Below, one piece after another: positions 53,888 through 64,000 of a stretch of 64,000 bases of DNA. The number at the start of each line of letters is the position of its first letter. Positions within the stretch are counted from its first letter, which is position 1. Origin of the DNA: Diploptera punctata (taxonomy: Eukaryota > Arthropoda > Insecta > Blattodea > Blaberidae); NCBI GenBank assembly GCA_030220185.1, contig JASPKZ010007552.1:1-64000 (forward strand), written 5' to 3'. The notes under the pieces were generated by a model that did not search any database, was not told the origin of the DNA, and saw nothing but the letters and a program-made list of their open reading frames with translations. Made by a program: the position numbers and the translations under genes.

Positions 53888-54018
53888 GTAAAGGTAAAGT
53901 GATCCCACAACAGGCCTCAGGAGGCCTTTGGGGTAGTAGGAGGTTAAGGCTCCTACTTTTTCTAGACAATCGGCACTTGATGTCAGCCGGGTTGTCAGCC
54001 CTGCGTGACGGCCGCCTT
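53888..54018 (-). mobile_element. SINE family 2, tail-half fragment
   Basis: Reverse tail with GTGATCCCACAACAGGCCTC, TTTTTCTAGACAATCGGC, TGTCAGCCGGGTTGTCAG and GCGTGACGGCCGCC. The tRNA-like head is missing (5' truncation). Confidence 0.88.
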
Positions 54019-54985
54019 GGGACCTATAGTAATTTCCAAATCAACTTGTGGGACACACAAGCTATCGCGCTGTCTGTAGCTGGGCCCAAAATACAGACTT
54101 AATTAATCTTTCTTATAAAGCACCTCTAATGCATTATTCAACATAATATAAAGACGAGGCTAATCATATTTAACTTTACTGCTTATATAATTTACGTCTA
54201 TCATGAGAGGGAAGGTAATCGCTATATAAGCACACAAAACTTAGGTTTAAGTTTAGACTGAAACAGATAAGCAAATTATAAAGAAAAGACATGTAAGTTT
54301 AACTAAAAATGAATATAATTGATTGAGTCAAAAGGATAAATTATACATACATCTGTTTGAAAATGAATCAAACGTAAACATAATATATAATGAAACAAAA
54401 TAATAACAATCGTCAGTATTGATTAACAATCATAGTACATTCATGCATACCTGACTACTCAGACTCGCCAAACTCGAAATAAACGAACAGTCCTTGGCCA
54501 GAGATCGCTTATTCGATCCCTACCGAACTTGATGAAATGAAAGATGGACTGCGACTGTTAACTATCAAAGTCCTCCGGTCGCGGACATCAGTCATCGCTC
54601 ATCCAAACTTGCGTCGTAAGGAAGGGGAAACTAGGAGGGGATAAATTAGAAGAGGATTGAGCGGAGAGCATATTCACAACCACAGAGTCTACAATAATGT
54701 GTCACGGCAGCAAAATTTAGTCATCACGGTACACAATGTTTATTGTGTTAATTTGGTATTACACCCATATGACGTCACACTAGTTTTAAATGTTATATTA
54801 AATGAATCACACTTTTTAGAAAGGAACCAAGTAAAAATTTGCCATTTTTGTTTTTCCTTGCTAAATGATTACTACTGTCAAGACGCATTGATTGGTAAAG
54901 AAAGGAACTTAGTCAGACCCTTTCATGTGTCTCTAACATCACTGTGATGTTTATAGTACGATAAAGAATATAAATAAGTCAGGAA
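54019..54985. other. no confident gene
   Basis: A 96-codon frame at 54657-54947 has no recognisable family and may be the decayed upstream part of the relic that follows. Otherwise anonymous. Confidence 0.4.
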
Positions 54986-55195
54986 GTTAGTGCGTTTCTT
55001 CACCGTTTGGGTATCGAAAACTTGATCTCAGATGGCTGCCCAGGCCAAAACAAAAATCATACAATGGTTAGGTTTTGTCTTGGTCTGGCAGCTTCAGGAA
55101 AATTCAAAATTATAGAACATTATTATTCTGAGCGAGGTCATTTTTTCTCCCTTGTGATAGGGATTTCGGGGTTTTTAAAAAAGCACTAAGAAGGG
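54986..55195 (+). pseudogene. DUF7869-like transposon-associated relic
   Basis: Frame with FLHRLGIENLISDGCPGQNK, NHTMVRFCLGLAASGKF and HYYSERGHFF. The order 'SDGC.GQN.N..(M/L)..F ... GH.F' is what I remember of a domain (DUF7869) found in many arthropod mobile-element proteins. The usual DRDFG that should follow is degraded to IGISGF, then a stop. Assigned from memory, so moderate at best. Confidence 0.45.
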
Positions 55196-55596
55196 CGGAC
55201 ACAAAAACTGATCTTTAAACTTAATTTTCTCCAAACTAAGCTTTGTCACTTGTACCACTGGGCCTCTCACCGCCTCATATAAGGAATTCACGTACAACTC
55301 AAACAATCCTGTTGTTGTATAAGCACGGCCATTCATAAAGAGTTACGTAAGCAATAAGTTTCATCTTGGGAAAAGAAATTTGGGACATTTATCATTGGAA
55401 CTACCAAGGCATATCCCGGAGGATAAATTCCCAACAATCCCGATCAGACTGAAGATCTTAAGAAATTAATGAAGTACATTAGTGATAAAGTAATACTTTA
55501 AAACTCTACTGCAGATCCTTGTGCACGATGAATGAGAAACGCCTGACATTTTACATGAGTTAGTTTTCATAAAGAAGTATGTCTATTTTGATTTTT
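55196..55596. other. no recognised gene
   Basis: Anonymous. May hold further remains of the preceding relic, but no motif is clear. Confidence 0.4.
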
Positions 55597-56671
55597 ACAC
55601 GCTTTATATTAGCTTGACCTGTATCTATCTATCTATCTATGTAACGGAATCTTTCAACGCGATTTTCACCCACTTAAAATCATGGGATCGACATGAAACA
55701 TTGTATACTTCTAGAGGACCCGTGATAATACAATAATTTCATATTTATTTTCTAAAACCCTGGCCATAATCATCAGAAAATCAAAAAAAGTGTTTTTGTA
55801 TCAATGTAACGGAATTTTTCAACGCAATTTTCACCCACTTAAAAACATTGGGTCGACTTGAAACTTTGTATACTTGTAGAGGACCCGTGACAATACAATA
55901 ATTTCATATTTTGTTTCTAAAATCCTGGCCAGAATCATCCGAAAATCAAAAAAAAAAAAACTGGTATAATAGGTTGCGGACTTGTCGAGCTTTTAGTCAC
56001 TCGTTGTAAGAGCTCAGTTGGTAGAGCAGTGAACTCTTAGTGGTATATAATTTCAGTAATCCATATGTCGCTGGTTCAAATCCGGCTGGGAGGTTTTTTT
56101 TTATAGAAGAGTATTACTTTTAGCTCATACTACAATAGTATCGAATTTAAAGATATTTACATTTTTATCTTATTCTGTAAATATTAAAACTAATAAATAA
56201 ATAAATAAATAATAGTTTTAAAAACTAAAAGAACACGCTTTATTAGAAAACTAAAAAATGAAAAATGCTTTTAATTTCCAATACGCTTGGGATAAAATAA
56301 AGTGGTCAACAAAAAAATCATCTCCAACACATATAGAATAAAATTAGAGTTATCAACAAAAAGAAAATAATTTTACCATCAAAAGCGTGGGGTGATTTTT
56401 ATGATATTTACATTTTCTTCTTAGGGAGCTTACTTTTAACAATATCTGTTTATTATCAAATATATTAATTGATATAGAGCACCCCACACTTTTGATGGTA
56501 AAATTATTTTCTTTTTGTTGATAACTCTAATTTTATTCTATATGTGTTGGAGATGATTTTTTTGTTGACCACTTTATTTTATCCCAAGCGTATCGGAAAT
56601 TAAAAGCATTTTTCACTTTTTAGTTTTCTAATAAAGCGTGTTCTTTTAGTTTTTAAAACTATTATTTATTT
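55597..56671 (+). mobile_element. tRNA-Tyr/palindrome composite repeat, solo copy (unit 7)
   Basis: The only copy outside an array, so it shows the natural ends: ACACGCTTTATATTAGC at 55597 and ...AAAACTATTATTTATT at 56670. Contents: four TCTA, two ~165-bp head repeats (55641, 55806), tRNA-like relic (56003-56093), spacer and palindrome (56195-56671). TTTGATTT before and AAATCAAA after are inverted rather than direct, and I find no direct target duplication. About 1.07 kb. Confidence 0.8.
56003..56093 (+). pseudogene. tRNA-Tyr-like relic with intron, copy 7
   Basis: GAGCTCAGTTGGTAGAGCAG, anticodon area AACTCTTAG, intron-like TGGTATATAATTTCAGTA, T arm CTGGTTCAAATCCGG. Acceptor stem unpaired. 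Confidence 0.7.
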
Positions 56672-58467
56672 AAATCAAACTGTTATCTTAATGTTCGTAA
56701 CGTGTTAATTTAAGCAAAATACACGTAGATCTGTATAGAATAAATTTTGTTCACACTGTATGTCCATTTCGTTGTTTAAAAAACAATTTCCAGTAAAGAA
56801 AGGAACTAAGTCTCAAATTTTAAATACCGTGGTAGCACTAAATCTCCATGACTAGTCTGTTATCATTAAATTCAGTCCCATATTATGTTTATATAATATG
56901 TAACATAAATATTTTATTCTGCTATTTTTTCATGAAAATAAGTTATGTTTTCCTGAAAAGCAGCAAAACTTTTGTACGATTCAAATGTTACGTTAGTTTT
57001 GTAATTTTTCTTAGTTTTAATTATGCTTACAGCGCATTACCAAACTATGTTGCCATAGTGTACAAAACAACCTAGACTCGCATGGAGTTCGGCTCAGTCG
57101 CATTTTTTCTTGGGACTTTCTTTCCTTGGAGTACAACCGCGTTAGTTCTCAATATTATCATTTAAATTCATCATTTGCTAAATAATATGTTATTTAACAT
57201 TACAAAGTAAAGTTTTGATAAAAGCTTTTGTGGCTATTCCATGCCAGGAGTAGCTGTGAAGAACAAGTGGCTGCTAGCATCGTGTTAATAAAAATTATAT
57301 AACCGTTAACAGATCGCGGTTTTCTATATATTTATGCACTCATTTCTAAGTCCATACACCACATGATATTATGTACTCATTTTATTTAGGTAGCTGAGGA
57401 AATGAGCTAGTTTTCACGATTAGTTTACAGTTTATTACATAATCAGGCGTCCCTTAAGGAAAAGTTGACTATTACTAGAGCGAGGATTTATATGAAGAAA
57501 ATTTTACCAAAATATGAAATCAAAATAAGAAAATATGAAAAATATGAAAATTGTAACACGAAAATATTATGAAGCTATTATTTATTAACGTTATTACATA
57601 TATTTTCATATACATACATTCGGTATAATATATAGGATCCAACAGCATGTAAATGAGACAAGTAGACCTTATTTGTGGTTCAAAAATTCAAGATATTCAC
57701 TATATTTCTTATTTTAATTAGCTTTTCATTAATTCCATGCCCGCAGAAAGATCATGCTTACGATTTGAAACATTGTTAATAAATAGATAAGGTCTACTGG
57801 AATATATATATATAAAACACAATCCAACAATCCATTAATTTATTCATTGATATTTAGTTACGAATTTCAAAATCCAAGGAACAAAACATAGCAACCAAAA
57901 CAAACAGACTTGCATGAAATATAGCACTAAAAATTTAGATTAGGTACAATTTGGCATGATTACTATTCTCATTGCATAAAGATATCAAACTCCAGTAATT
58001 GTTTTTTTATTAATTTAACATTTCAAATATAATTTATCTTCCAGTAATTGTATATGTAGCAATAACCTTAAATTAGTTGTTGGTATTGATATACGTATAT
58101 AAAAAAGAATTAATTATTTATTCAATTACATTTAATTATGAAAACCAAGAAACAATACATAACCAAAACAGAAAGCTTTCCATGAAATATAGGACTGACA
58201 AAATTGAGACTATGTACAGTTTGGTATGGTAGCTATTTACATTGCATAAATATACTGAGCTTCAATATATGTACATGTAACAATAACATTAAATTGAATT
58301 ATAATTGAGTTGTGGTTTTTTATTTTTGGTATTTGCTGATACCTATAAAAATCGAGTTATAGGAACAATTTAATTTTGACACAAGAGATTGCAATTTATA
58401 AAATGTAGGCTAAGAAAGAATATTATTTAGTTATTTTAAATATATTTCAAATATAAAATGAACATAC
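56672..58467. other. AT-rich, no recognised gene
   Basis: Contains AAAATATGAAA-type runs at 57510-57545, similar to those at 58920-58990. If the minus-strand exon at 58468 is real, this would be its first intron. No second exon was identified. Confidence 0.4.
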
Positions 58468-58560
58468 CTCTTTACTACAGTAAGTGCAAAACACTATTTT
58501 ACCATCCGTGGTGTAGCATTTAAATGCTGAAATCCAATCACGAACTCCAGTTTTTGGCAT
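58468..58560 (-). CDS. candidate first coding exon of a CGGBP1/hAT-like zinc-finger protein
   Basis: On the minus strand the ATG at 58560 opens exactly 31 codons, MPKTGVRDWISAFKCYTTDG then KIVFCTYCSKE, stopping at a donor GAG|GTATGT (intron from 58467). The pattern 'MPK...W...F......G..FC..C.KE' is like the start of CGGBP1-related / hAT-type zinc-finger proteins, where Cys-x2-Cys and later His bind zinc. The partner His residues would be in the next exon, which I could not find. Either a host gene or a hAT-type element. Moderate to low confidence. Confidence 0.4.
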
Positions 58561-59680
58561 CTTGTTTTTCACTAGTAGCAACAACAAGTATGTCTGTACA
58601 CAAGCAAAGTGAATAAATTGCCTAGGTAAGAGTGGGTGGTCACTAATCTACTGTTGTCCTTAAACTTATCAATCTGGCATCAGTTCATCATGTTCTCGTT
58701 CCAGCGGGCCAAGTTACGGATAAACCCCATCCATCTCTTGACTCATCTTGTTGTTATTGCCGGTTAACGGTATTTGTTTTGTCCAGAAAGGAATTCTGGA
58801 GAATTTCCACTTGTCTACGATTTACAATGTCAAAAACTTACAGAGGTACAGTCACTTCAAAAAATATTTTTAACAAATTCCTAGAAGTGTTATTGGAAAA
58901 AAAATATATATTTTTTAAATGTTGAAAATATGAAGCAATATGAAATATTTGCTAAAATATGAACTTTTTGTCAAAATATTATGAAATATGAAATTTTTTT
59001 TGGTCCCATTCAATTCTACACTTCATAAAACGTGAAGATACTTTGTCGCAATGCTCTCCGACTTATAGTTTAAAACATGAAATTTTATAAAATTCCGCGC
59101 TCTAACTATTACATTTGAACAGAGACTATTTGCCATACGGCGATGTAAGTTTAAAATACCTCAAATTCTCACTAAATTTTAGGGTATATACTTGCATTTT
59201 TTGTTGAAAAAACGAACATATATATTTTCCTCAGATAATTATTTACATACTGCAAGAATAATTTGTGCGTTTTTTTATGTTTTTCCTTAGATACATTCCT
59301 GACATAGAATCCTCTGACAACTTTGAATATCGTGTGATCCATGTTAAGAAGAAAATAGTATCAAATATTATGTAGATATACTGGGCACTTAATAGTTGAA
59401 ATATTCGAATTGAGGAATTCTGAGGAGGAAATGTGTTGGATATTGTTGAAGTGTACACAATGGGTATCTTTTTATTTTGTGAATTATTGTTTGTAGTTTT
59501 ATGGCTGTTGTGTAAGCACTGTTAATGAAGACATCTTTAGAAGAAAGTACTCTACGTCACTGAACATACTGTCCTCGTTATTAATCAATATAAGGTTACC
59601 AAGGGAAGACACTACCCTACTCTACTAAATACCAGATGTATACGGAGCAAAGCAATAACCCAGCCCTTCTCTTCGCTCGA
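58561..59680. other. AT-rich, no recognised gene
   Basis: Upstream side of the minus-strand candidate exon. Includes repeated AATATGAAATAT-type words at 58920-58995. Confidence 0.45.
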
Positions 59681-60322
59681 GTAAGTGGCTGAATTCAAAT
59701 ACCTAGGGACAATAATCACAAATACGAATGCGATGCACAAGGAAATTAAACATAGGCTCATTTCTGGAAATGCGTGCTATTATGCATTACAGAGTCTCTT
59801 GACTTCCTAACTCCTTTCAAAAAACGTTAAACTGAAAATATATAAAACTATTATTCTACCAGTTATATTATATGGATGCGAAACATGGACCCTTACTTTA
59901 AGGGATGAAAGGAAATTACGAGTATTTGAGAATAAAGTACTTAGGATTTTTTTTGGACCAAAGAGAGATGAACAGACAGGTGAATGGAGAAGACTACATA
60001 AAAGTGAACTACATGATGATTATAGGAAGCCAGATATAATAAGAACAGTTAAGTCTCGTAGACTGAGATGGGCAGGACATGTGGCACGTATGGGGAATGA
60101 AACACGTGGATGGAAACTTCTTGTAGGAATACCAGAGGGAAAGCGGCCTCCAGTTGGTAGACTAAGAATGAGGTGAGAGAATAATATTAACTATGACTTG
60201 AGGGAAGTAGATATACAGAGAATGATTGGAAAGCATTAGCTCAGAATAGGAATGTATGGAGAGCTTATGTCCACGCGACCATGAACCTACAGGTTCGATA
60301 GTGTCAGTGAGTAAGTAAGTAT
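59681..60322 (+). mobile_element. RTE-like LINE 3' end (copy H)
   Basis: Begins at the EFKYLGTII codons, runs through YGCETWTL and RRLRWAGHVARMG, and ends GTGTCAGTGAGTAAGTAAGT. In-frame stops near 59805 (TTCCTAACTCC) and 60174 (AGGTGAGAG), plus a 2-bp insertion in AAGCGGCCTCC. No clean target duplication. Confidence 0.88.
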
Positions 60323-61063
60323 AAGAATAGTTTTTTTTTTTAAAACTTGAAATGAGATGCCTGGAGGGCAATAGGAGATCAGATGGGTATATTTCCCGAT
60401 ATATGCAAGAAGAAGGTTATTTCTTTACTTTCTTCCTACCAGCGTGAGGAAAGTAAATTAAAAAACAGCCAAGGTACAGGAAAAGGTAAGTTGTAATATG
60501 TAATATTTTTTCAAAGTTTTATTATTACAATTCGTAAATTCAATTGGACGGCGTTATGCATCAACCGACTAAGCGCCATTAAAAAGTGTTTGATGTCATC
60601 TATTGCGCTGATTCAATAAGTACACACTTTTAGCGCGAAATATTAATATAGCGTATTATAAAATAAAAACTTAAACGCCATTAGTCCTATCAGAGAATAT
60701 GTGTTTTGCAACAAACGCGATAGAAACATGGGTTGGTTACAACTGCTCTGCAAAATATCTACTGAAGGTTTGTGGGTTTCCTATGGATCGCAGGAGGTTC
60801 GTTGAAATGAATAATTTCGACGAACACATGACGAGCTGCGCGCGCGCCGCGCGTGTTCGTGGCACGCAAGTGTATACGCACCTTAAGGTTTATCCGCTTG
60901 TAAAGCGCGCTTTTTCGCTTTACAGCCGCTGTTTACATCTGCTCCGTAGACATCTGGAACCGACTATAGCTCCTGCTCTATATAACCATAATATTACTAT
61001 TCATTATCCTGTCATTGTCCTTACCCTGCACAGCGCTCGTAACGCGGTCAGGGGACATTTATT
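60323..61063. other. no confident gene; CpG-rich patch
   Basis: 60835-60860 is a dense CpG patch (GAGCTGCGCGCGCGCCGCGC), very unusual here. It is followed by TATATAA at about 60980. The 139-codon frame spanning 60699-61118 ends inside the next LINE fragment, so its reality is doubtful. Confidence 0.35.
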
Positions 61064-61077
61064 ATTACTGATTCATC

Positions 61078-61391
61078 TCAAAGCTGAAATGAAGATGTTG
61101 AGAGCAATAGCAGGGTAGTAAAGGACCGATAAAAAAAATAAGATATAAGAACAGAACTTAATATATTTAATCTCTGTGAAAGAATAAAATATTATCAAAA
61201 TGCTTATCTTCAGCACGTATTACGAATGAATGAACAACGCATATCAATAAGAATGTATAATTATAAACCAAAAGGTAGAAGAATGTTGGGAAGACCATTG
61301 AAGAGATGGAAGGACCAATTCGACCTATAATGAGATCGGAACAGGCCACTGGGCTTAATCCTTGTTGTTGTTGTTGATGATGATGATGATG
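61078..61391 (+). mobile_element. LINE family 2 tail fragment (copy J1)
   Basis: Decayed plus-strand codons for EMKMLRAIAG, LQHVLRMNEQR, MYNYKPKGRRMLGRPLKRWK, then GATCGGAACAGGCCACTGGG and a (GTT)n(GAT)n tail. Near-identical flanks ATTACTGATTCATCT (61063) and ATTACTATTCATCT (61392) suggest a target duplication with one indel. Confidence 0.8.
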
Positions 61392-61404
61392 ATTACTATT
61401 CATC

Positions 61405-61980
61405 TGATAAAATATATTCCCATGATCTGAATTCTATATTCCAGAATTCCCTTAACGAAAGATTGGATCTAAGCAAAATAGGTATCGATATACTAATTTA
61501 GGTATATTGTGAAATAGGCTAATATACCATAACCCAATTTAAATTAATATGAAGATCTTCTAGAGAGAAGCGCAAACAATTGGAACCTACTGAATTAATT
61601 TGTTCGGTAACTTGATAAAAGCCGAATATAAACATGATTAGAACACCAGACTGGGCTGTTATTATGTAAGGTTAGTTATCACGGGAAGTTTGTAAGAATG
61701 TTTCAACTTAACGCAAAGTGATGCCATACCCATAGTACTATTGCCCGCGTATCTGGATGCGAGCATCTAGAAGATGATGGCAGTGCTGACGTAGATGTTA
61801 GATTTTCAATAATATCAGAAACCTTGAATTGTATTGACAGTTTTAACTGTGTATGAAAAGAAAACTGTAAATTATGTTTTGTACCTCAATTTTGTACAGC
61901 AATTTGGAGTCGGAACAGGCTAGTAAATAAGCCTAAACCGTGAAGAATAAGAAGAAGAAGTACTTCATTTAACTAGTTGT
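61405..61980. other. no confident gene
   Basis: Mostly anonymous. GTCGGAACAGGCTAGTAAAT near 61910 followed by GAAGAAGAAG resembles the 3' end style of the neighbouring LINE family. Confidence 0.4.
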
Positions 61981-62165
61981 TTAATAACACATGAAGAAGG
62001 TTCAAACATATCGAAAGAATGGTGCCACATAGAATTCCACACATTGAATTCAACTATAAAGCTAAAGAAAAAAAAAGTCGATTTCCATAATGAGATGGAA
62101 GGACTGAATCTCTTGACTGGAAAACAGTCAACGTCCTAATTCCAGGAGGCAGAAGAAAAATAAAA
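61981..62165 (+). pseudogene. decayed LINE C-terminal relic
   Basis: FKHIERMVPHRIPHIEFNYK then, after stops, a RWKD-like segment and DWKTVNVLIPGGRRK. The 'H..RM...RIP....YK' order parallels copies J1/J2 but is more diverged. Confidence 0.45.
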
Positions 62166-62627
62166 TTTTAAAGCTAACGCTTACAGCCGATTCAGTGATG
62201 TTATGGCTCTGGTCATTTTCATTGCAAATTATTTTCTTTAAGCTTCTTCATTATCATATGACTTGGCATGCCTTTATAATTGTCCTTCGTAATAAGTTTG
62301 TTTACTGTAATTGTTTCAACAAACTTATCAATGACTAAACATTTGTTGGATCACATACTCTATGTATATAAATAGAAACAGTTCGTCCCAAAACAGAGAG
62401 AAAAGTATCTGTTATGATGGACATGTTCAAGTTGTTAAGATGACGTAGCCACACTAAACGTTGTTGTCATCGCATCATAATCCGACACTTCACACTCTAG
62501 TTAACTCTTGTCGGCTGTTTCAGTCTCGATGCCCGTTTGTAGCACGGAATGTAATACTCTGACTTCCATCTCTGTCCTACTTTTCAAGAGTTGGGACAGT
62601 CTGTTATAAGATTTACTTTAAATAAAA
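62166..62627. other. no recognised gene
   Basis: Anonymous sequence between two LINE family 2 fragments. Confidence 0.5.
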
Positions 62628-63000
62628 CGCATCATCATCAACAACAACAAGGATTAAGCCCAATGGCCTGTTCCAATCTCATTATAGGTCGAATTGGTCC
62701 TTCCATCTCTTCAATGGTCTTCCCATTATTCTTCTCCCTTTTGGTTTATAATTATACATTCTTCTTGGTATGCGCTGTTCATTCATTCGTAATACGTGCT
62801 GAAGATAAGCATTTTGAAAATATGTTATTCTTTCACAGAGATTAAATATATTAAGTTCTGTTCTTATATCTTCGTTTTTCTTTTTATCGGTCCTTCGGTA
62901 CCCTGCTATTGCTATCAACATCTTCATTTCAGCAGCCTCTATTTGTTTACTATATGCCTTTGTTAATGCCCAGGTTTCACATCCATAGATAAGAGAGCAT
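62628..63000 (-). mobile_element. LINE family 2 tail fragment (copy J2)
   Basis: Minus strand: YGCETWALTKAYSKQIEAAE, then an open 81-codon stretch (62927-62682) with MKMLIAIAGYRRTDKKKNED, YLQHVLRMNEQRIPRRMYNY and GRRIMGRPLKRWK. The tail is (GTT)n(GAT)n. Better preserved than J1 and inverted relative to it, 1.3 kb away. Confidence 0.85.
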
Positions 63001-63301
63001 TATTAAATATTCTGAAATTGTGTAGGCATAAGATGAATATAATTATAAAATTTAATCACTAACCGAAATAATTTAACACGGCTTTTACACTTGATACAGA
63101 TGAGTAGAGGGCGGATATGTGTTCGGTTAGAACACGAAACAGGTTACATTTGCATTATTATGGCATTACGTATAAATGACGAAAGAAATACAGCCTAACT
63201 AGCGGAGTTGCAGCAAGTACTAACTTTGTCGTAGGTGTTGTACTGAGCAGGTAAACAGAGGTACTGTTTGGTTTTGTCGTTTAGTGCTTTGACTAACTAA
63301 A
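63001..63301. other. no recognised repeat; possible 5' region
   Basis: Slightly more balanced composition than the rest. It would be the upstream region of the candidate start at 63302. Confidence 0.3.
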
Positions 63302-63319
63302 ATGGCAACATTAGAGCAG
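63302..63319 (+). CDS. weak candidate first exon
   Basis: ACTAAAATGG start context with MATLEQ, ending at CAG|GTAAAG, a consensus donor. The frame also stays open ~25 codons past the donor. Too short to assign. Confidence 0.2.
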
Positions 63320-63768
63320 GTAAAGGATATGCAATTGAATCATCAGGTATACAATTATGCAAGATGTATTTTGATTTTGGATACAATGAATATTTTTTTT
63401 ACCATTTGTGAATATTAACTTACAGTAACTGGAGAGTTTACATTGTTGACATAAGAAAATATTAATTATTAAGTGCTCCATATTTATAGGTTTTTGAGAG
63501 ATAATTATTTAAGTATTGTGATACATTTTTATATATCAGTTTTTATGAGAGTTTTATGGATTATTTTACAAAGTAATATTATATTTTCATAGTGAATTAT
63601 GGCTTCAAATAACAAAACTATATAATTTTGAAAATTGTTTATCTTAGTAACTATATGAAATGTGTACATTTTATAGAAGGTTTTATAATACCACATAAAT
63701 ATTTTATTACTTATTTGATTAAAGTATTACTGATGGATTTGTACATCAATTTTGAAGAAAGGTACAAT
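63320..63768. other. AT-rich, no recognised gene
   Basis: Anonymous AT-rich sequence, ending at an (AT)n tract. Confidence 0.5.
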
Positions 63769-63791
63769 TATTTATATATATATATATATAT
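63769..63791. repeat. (AT)n microsatellite
   Basis: Short AT run. The remaining sequence to 64000 is anonymous and somewhat GC-richer. Confidence 0.9.
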
Positions 63792-64000
63792 GTTATATTC
63801 TTAATATAAAGGCTCGCAATGGCCACAGCGGGGCTGTTAATACCAGATTGACATGCTCTATAAAATGTTGTGTAAAGCCAACTATCATAACACGAGACAG
63901 TTCCACTCCCACGTCCTCGTCGTGACCTGTGGACAATGTAACTCATAATTACAGCAGATGGGAGAGGGTGAGCGCGAGTATCCGGCGCTCATAAACCAGA

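Noticed and set aside
60699..61118. 139-codon frame
   Set aside because: Its end is LINE sequence and its middle a CpG-dense repeat-like patch; looks like a chance fusion.

Overview
The window looks like repeat-dense nuclear DNA from an insect. My best guess is a cockroach or close relative (Blattodea). This is an inference from AT-rich, intron-scale spacing, the mix of arthropod-type Tc1/mariner, RTE-like, Penelope-like and tRNA-derived SINE repeats, and the style of the RTE-like reverse transcriptase tail (motifs such as RRLRWAGHVARMG and GRPRMRWENN). I see no bacterial operon, rRNA, CRISPR array or complete host gene. Almost everything that can be named is transposable-element DNA, much of it nested and broken.

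Layout. 1-2.9 kb: old tandem duplications, an RTE-like LINE tail, a SINE and an antisense LINE relic. 2.9-7.6 kb and 10.2-12.7 kb: two oppositely oriented arrays of an unusual composite repeat, with a seventh solo copy at 55.6-56.7 kb. Each unit combines a TCTA microsatellite, ~165-bp direct repeats, an intron-bearing tRNA-Tyr-like relic and a ~470-bp near-perfect palindrome. 7.6-10.1 kb: SINEs and a small MITE. 14.2-15.8 kb: a 12-unit ~140-bp satellite. 16.2-22.5 kb: head-to-head LINE fragments, one carrying a complete but dead mariner (TA target site, DD41D spacing), the other a Tc1-like element (DD34E), capped by a SINE with a 16-bp target duplication. 23.1-25 kb: a 6 x 41-bp minisatellite and a TIR-bounded 1.2-kb element with repeated subterminal motifs. 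25.7-28.5 kb: a second decayed LINE family.

28.5-31.9 kb is the least repetitive stretch. It holds weak candidate host exons and a 0.46-kb inverted-repeat element. 33.1-33.7 kb, 42.8/47.4-48.0 kb and 49.4-49.6 kb are Penelope-like fragments whose terminal repeats carry hammerhead-ribozyme-like motifs. 35.4-40.9 kb is a recent non-autonomous LTR retrotransposon (TG...CA ends, GGTC target duplication, one 399-codon coiled-coil gag-like frame) inserted into an RTE-like LINE. 42.85-47.44 kb is a nearly full-length RTE-like LINE (14-bp target duplication, ~3.26 kb without its passenger). It sits in a Penelope terminal repeat and is itself split by a mariner-family element with ~107-bp TIRs. 48-64 kb: SINEs, LINE tails, a DUF7869-like relic, a candidate CGGBP1/hAT-like zinc-finger first exon, and long anonymous AT-rich stretches.

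The genes here do not form a pathway; they work as parasites of one another. The SINEs, LINE tails and PLE ends record an insertion order that can be read from intact target-site duplications. The features most worth follow-up are the tRNA-Tyr/palindrome composite arrays, the hammerhead-bearing Penelope ends, and the LTR element with its long open frame.
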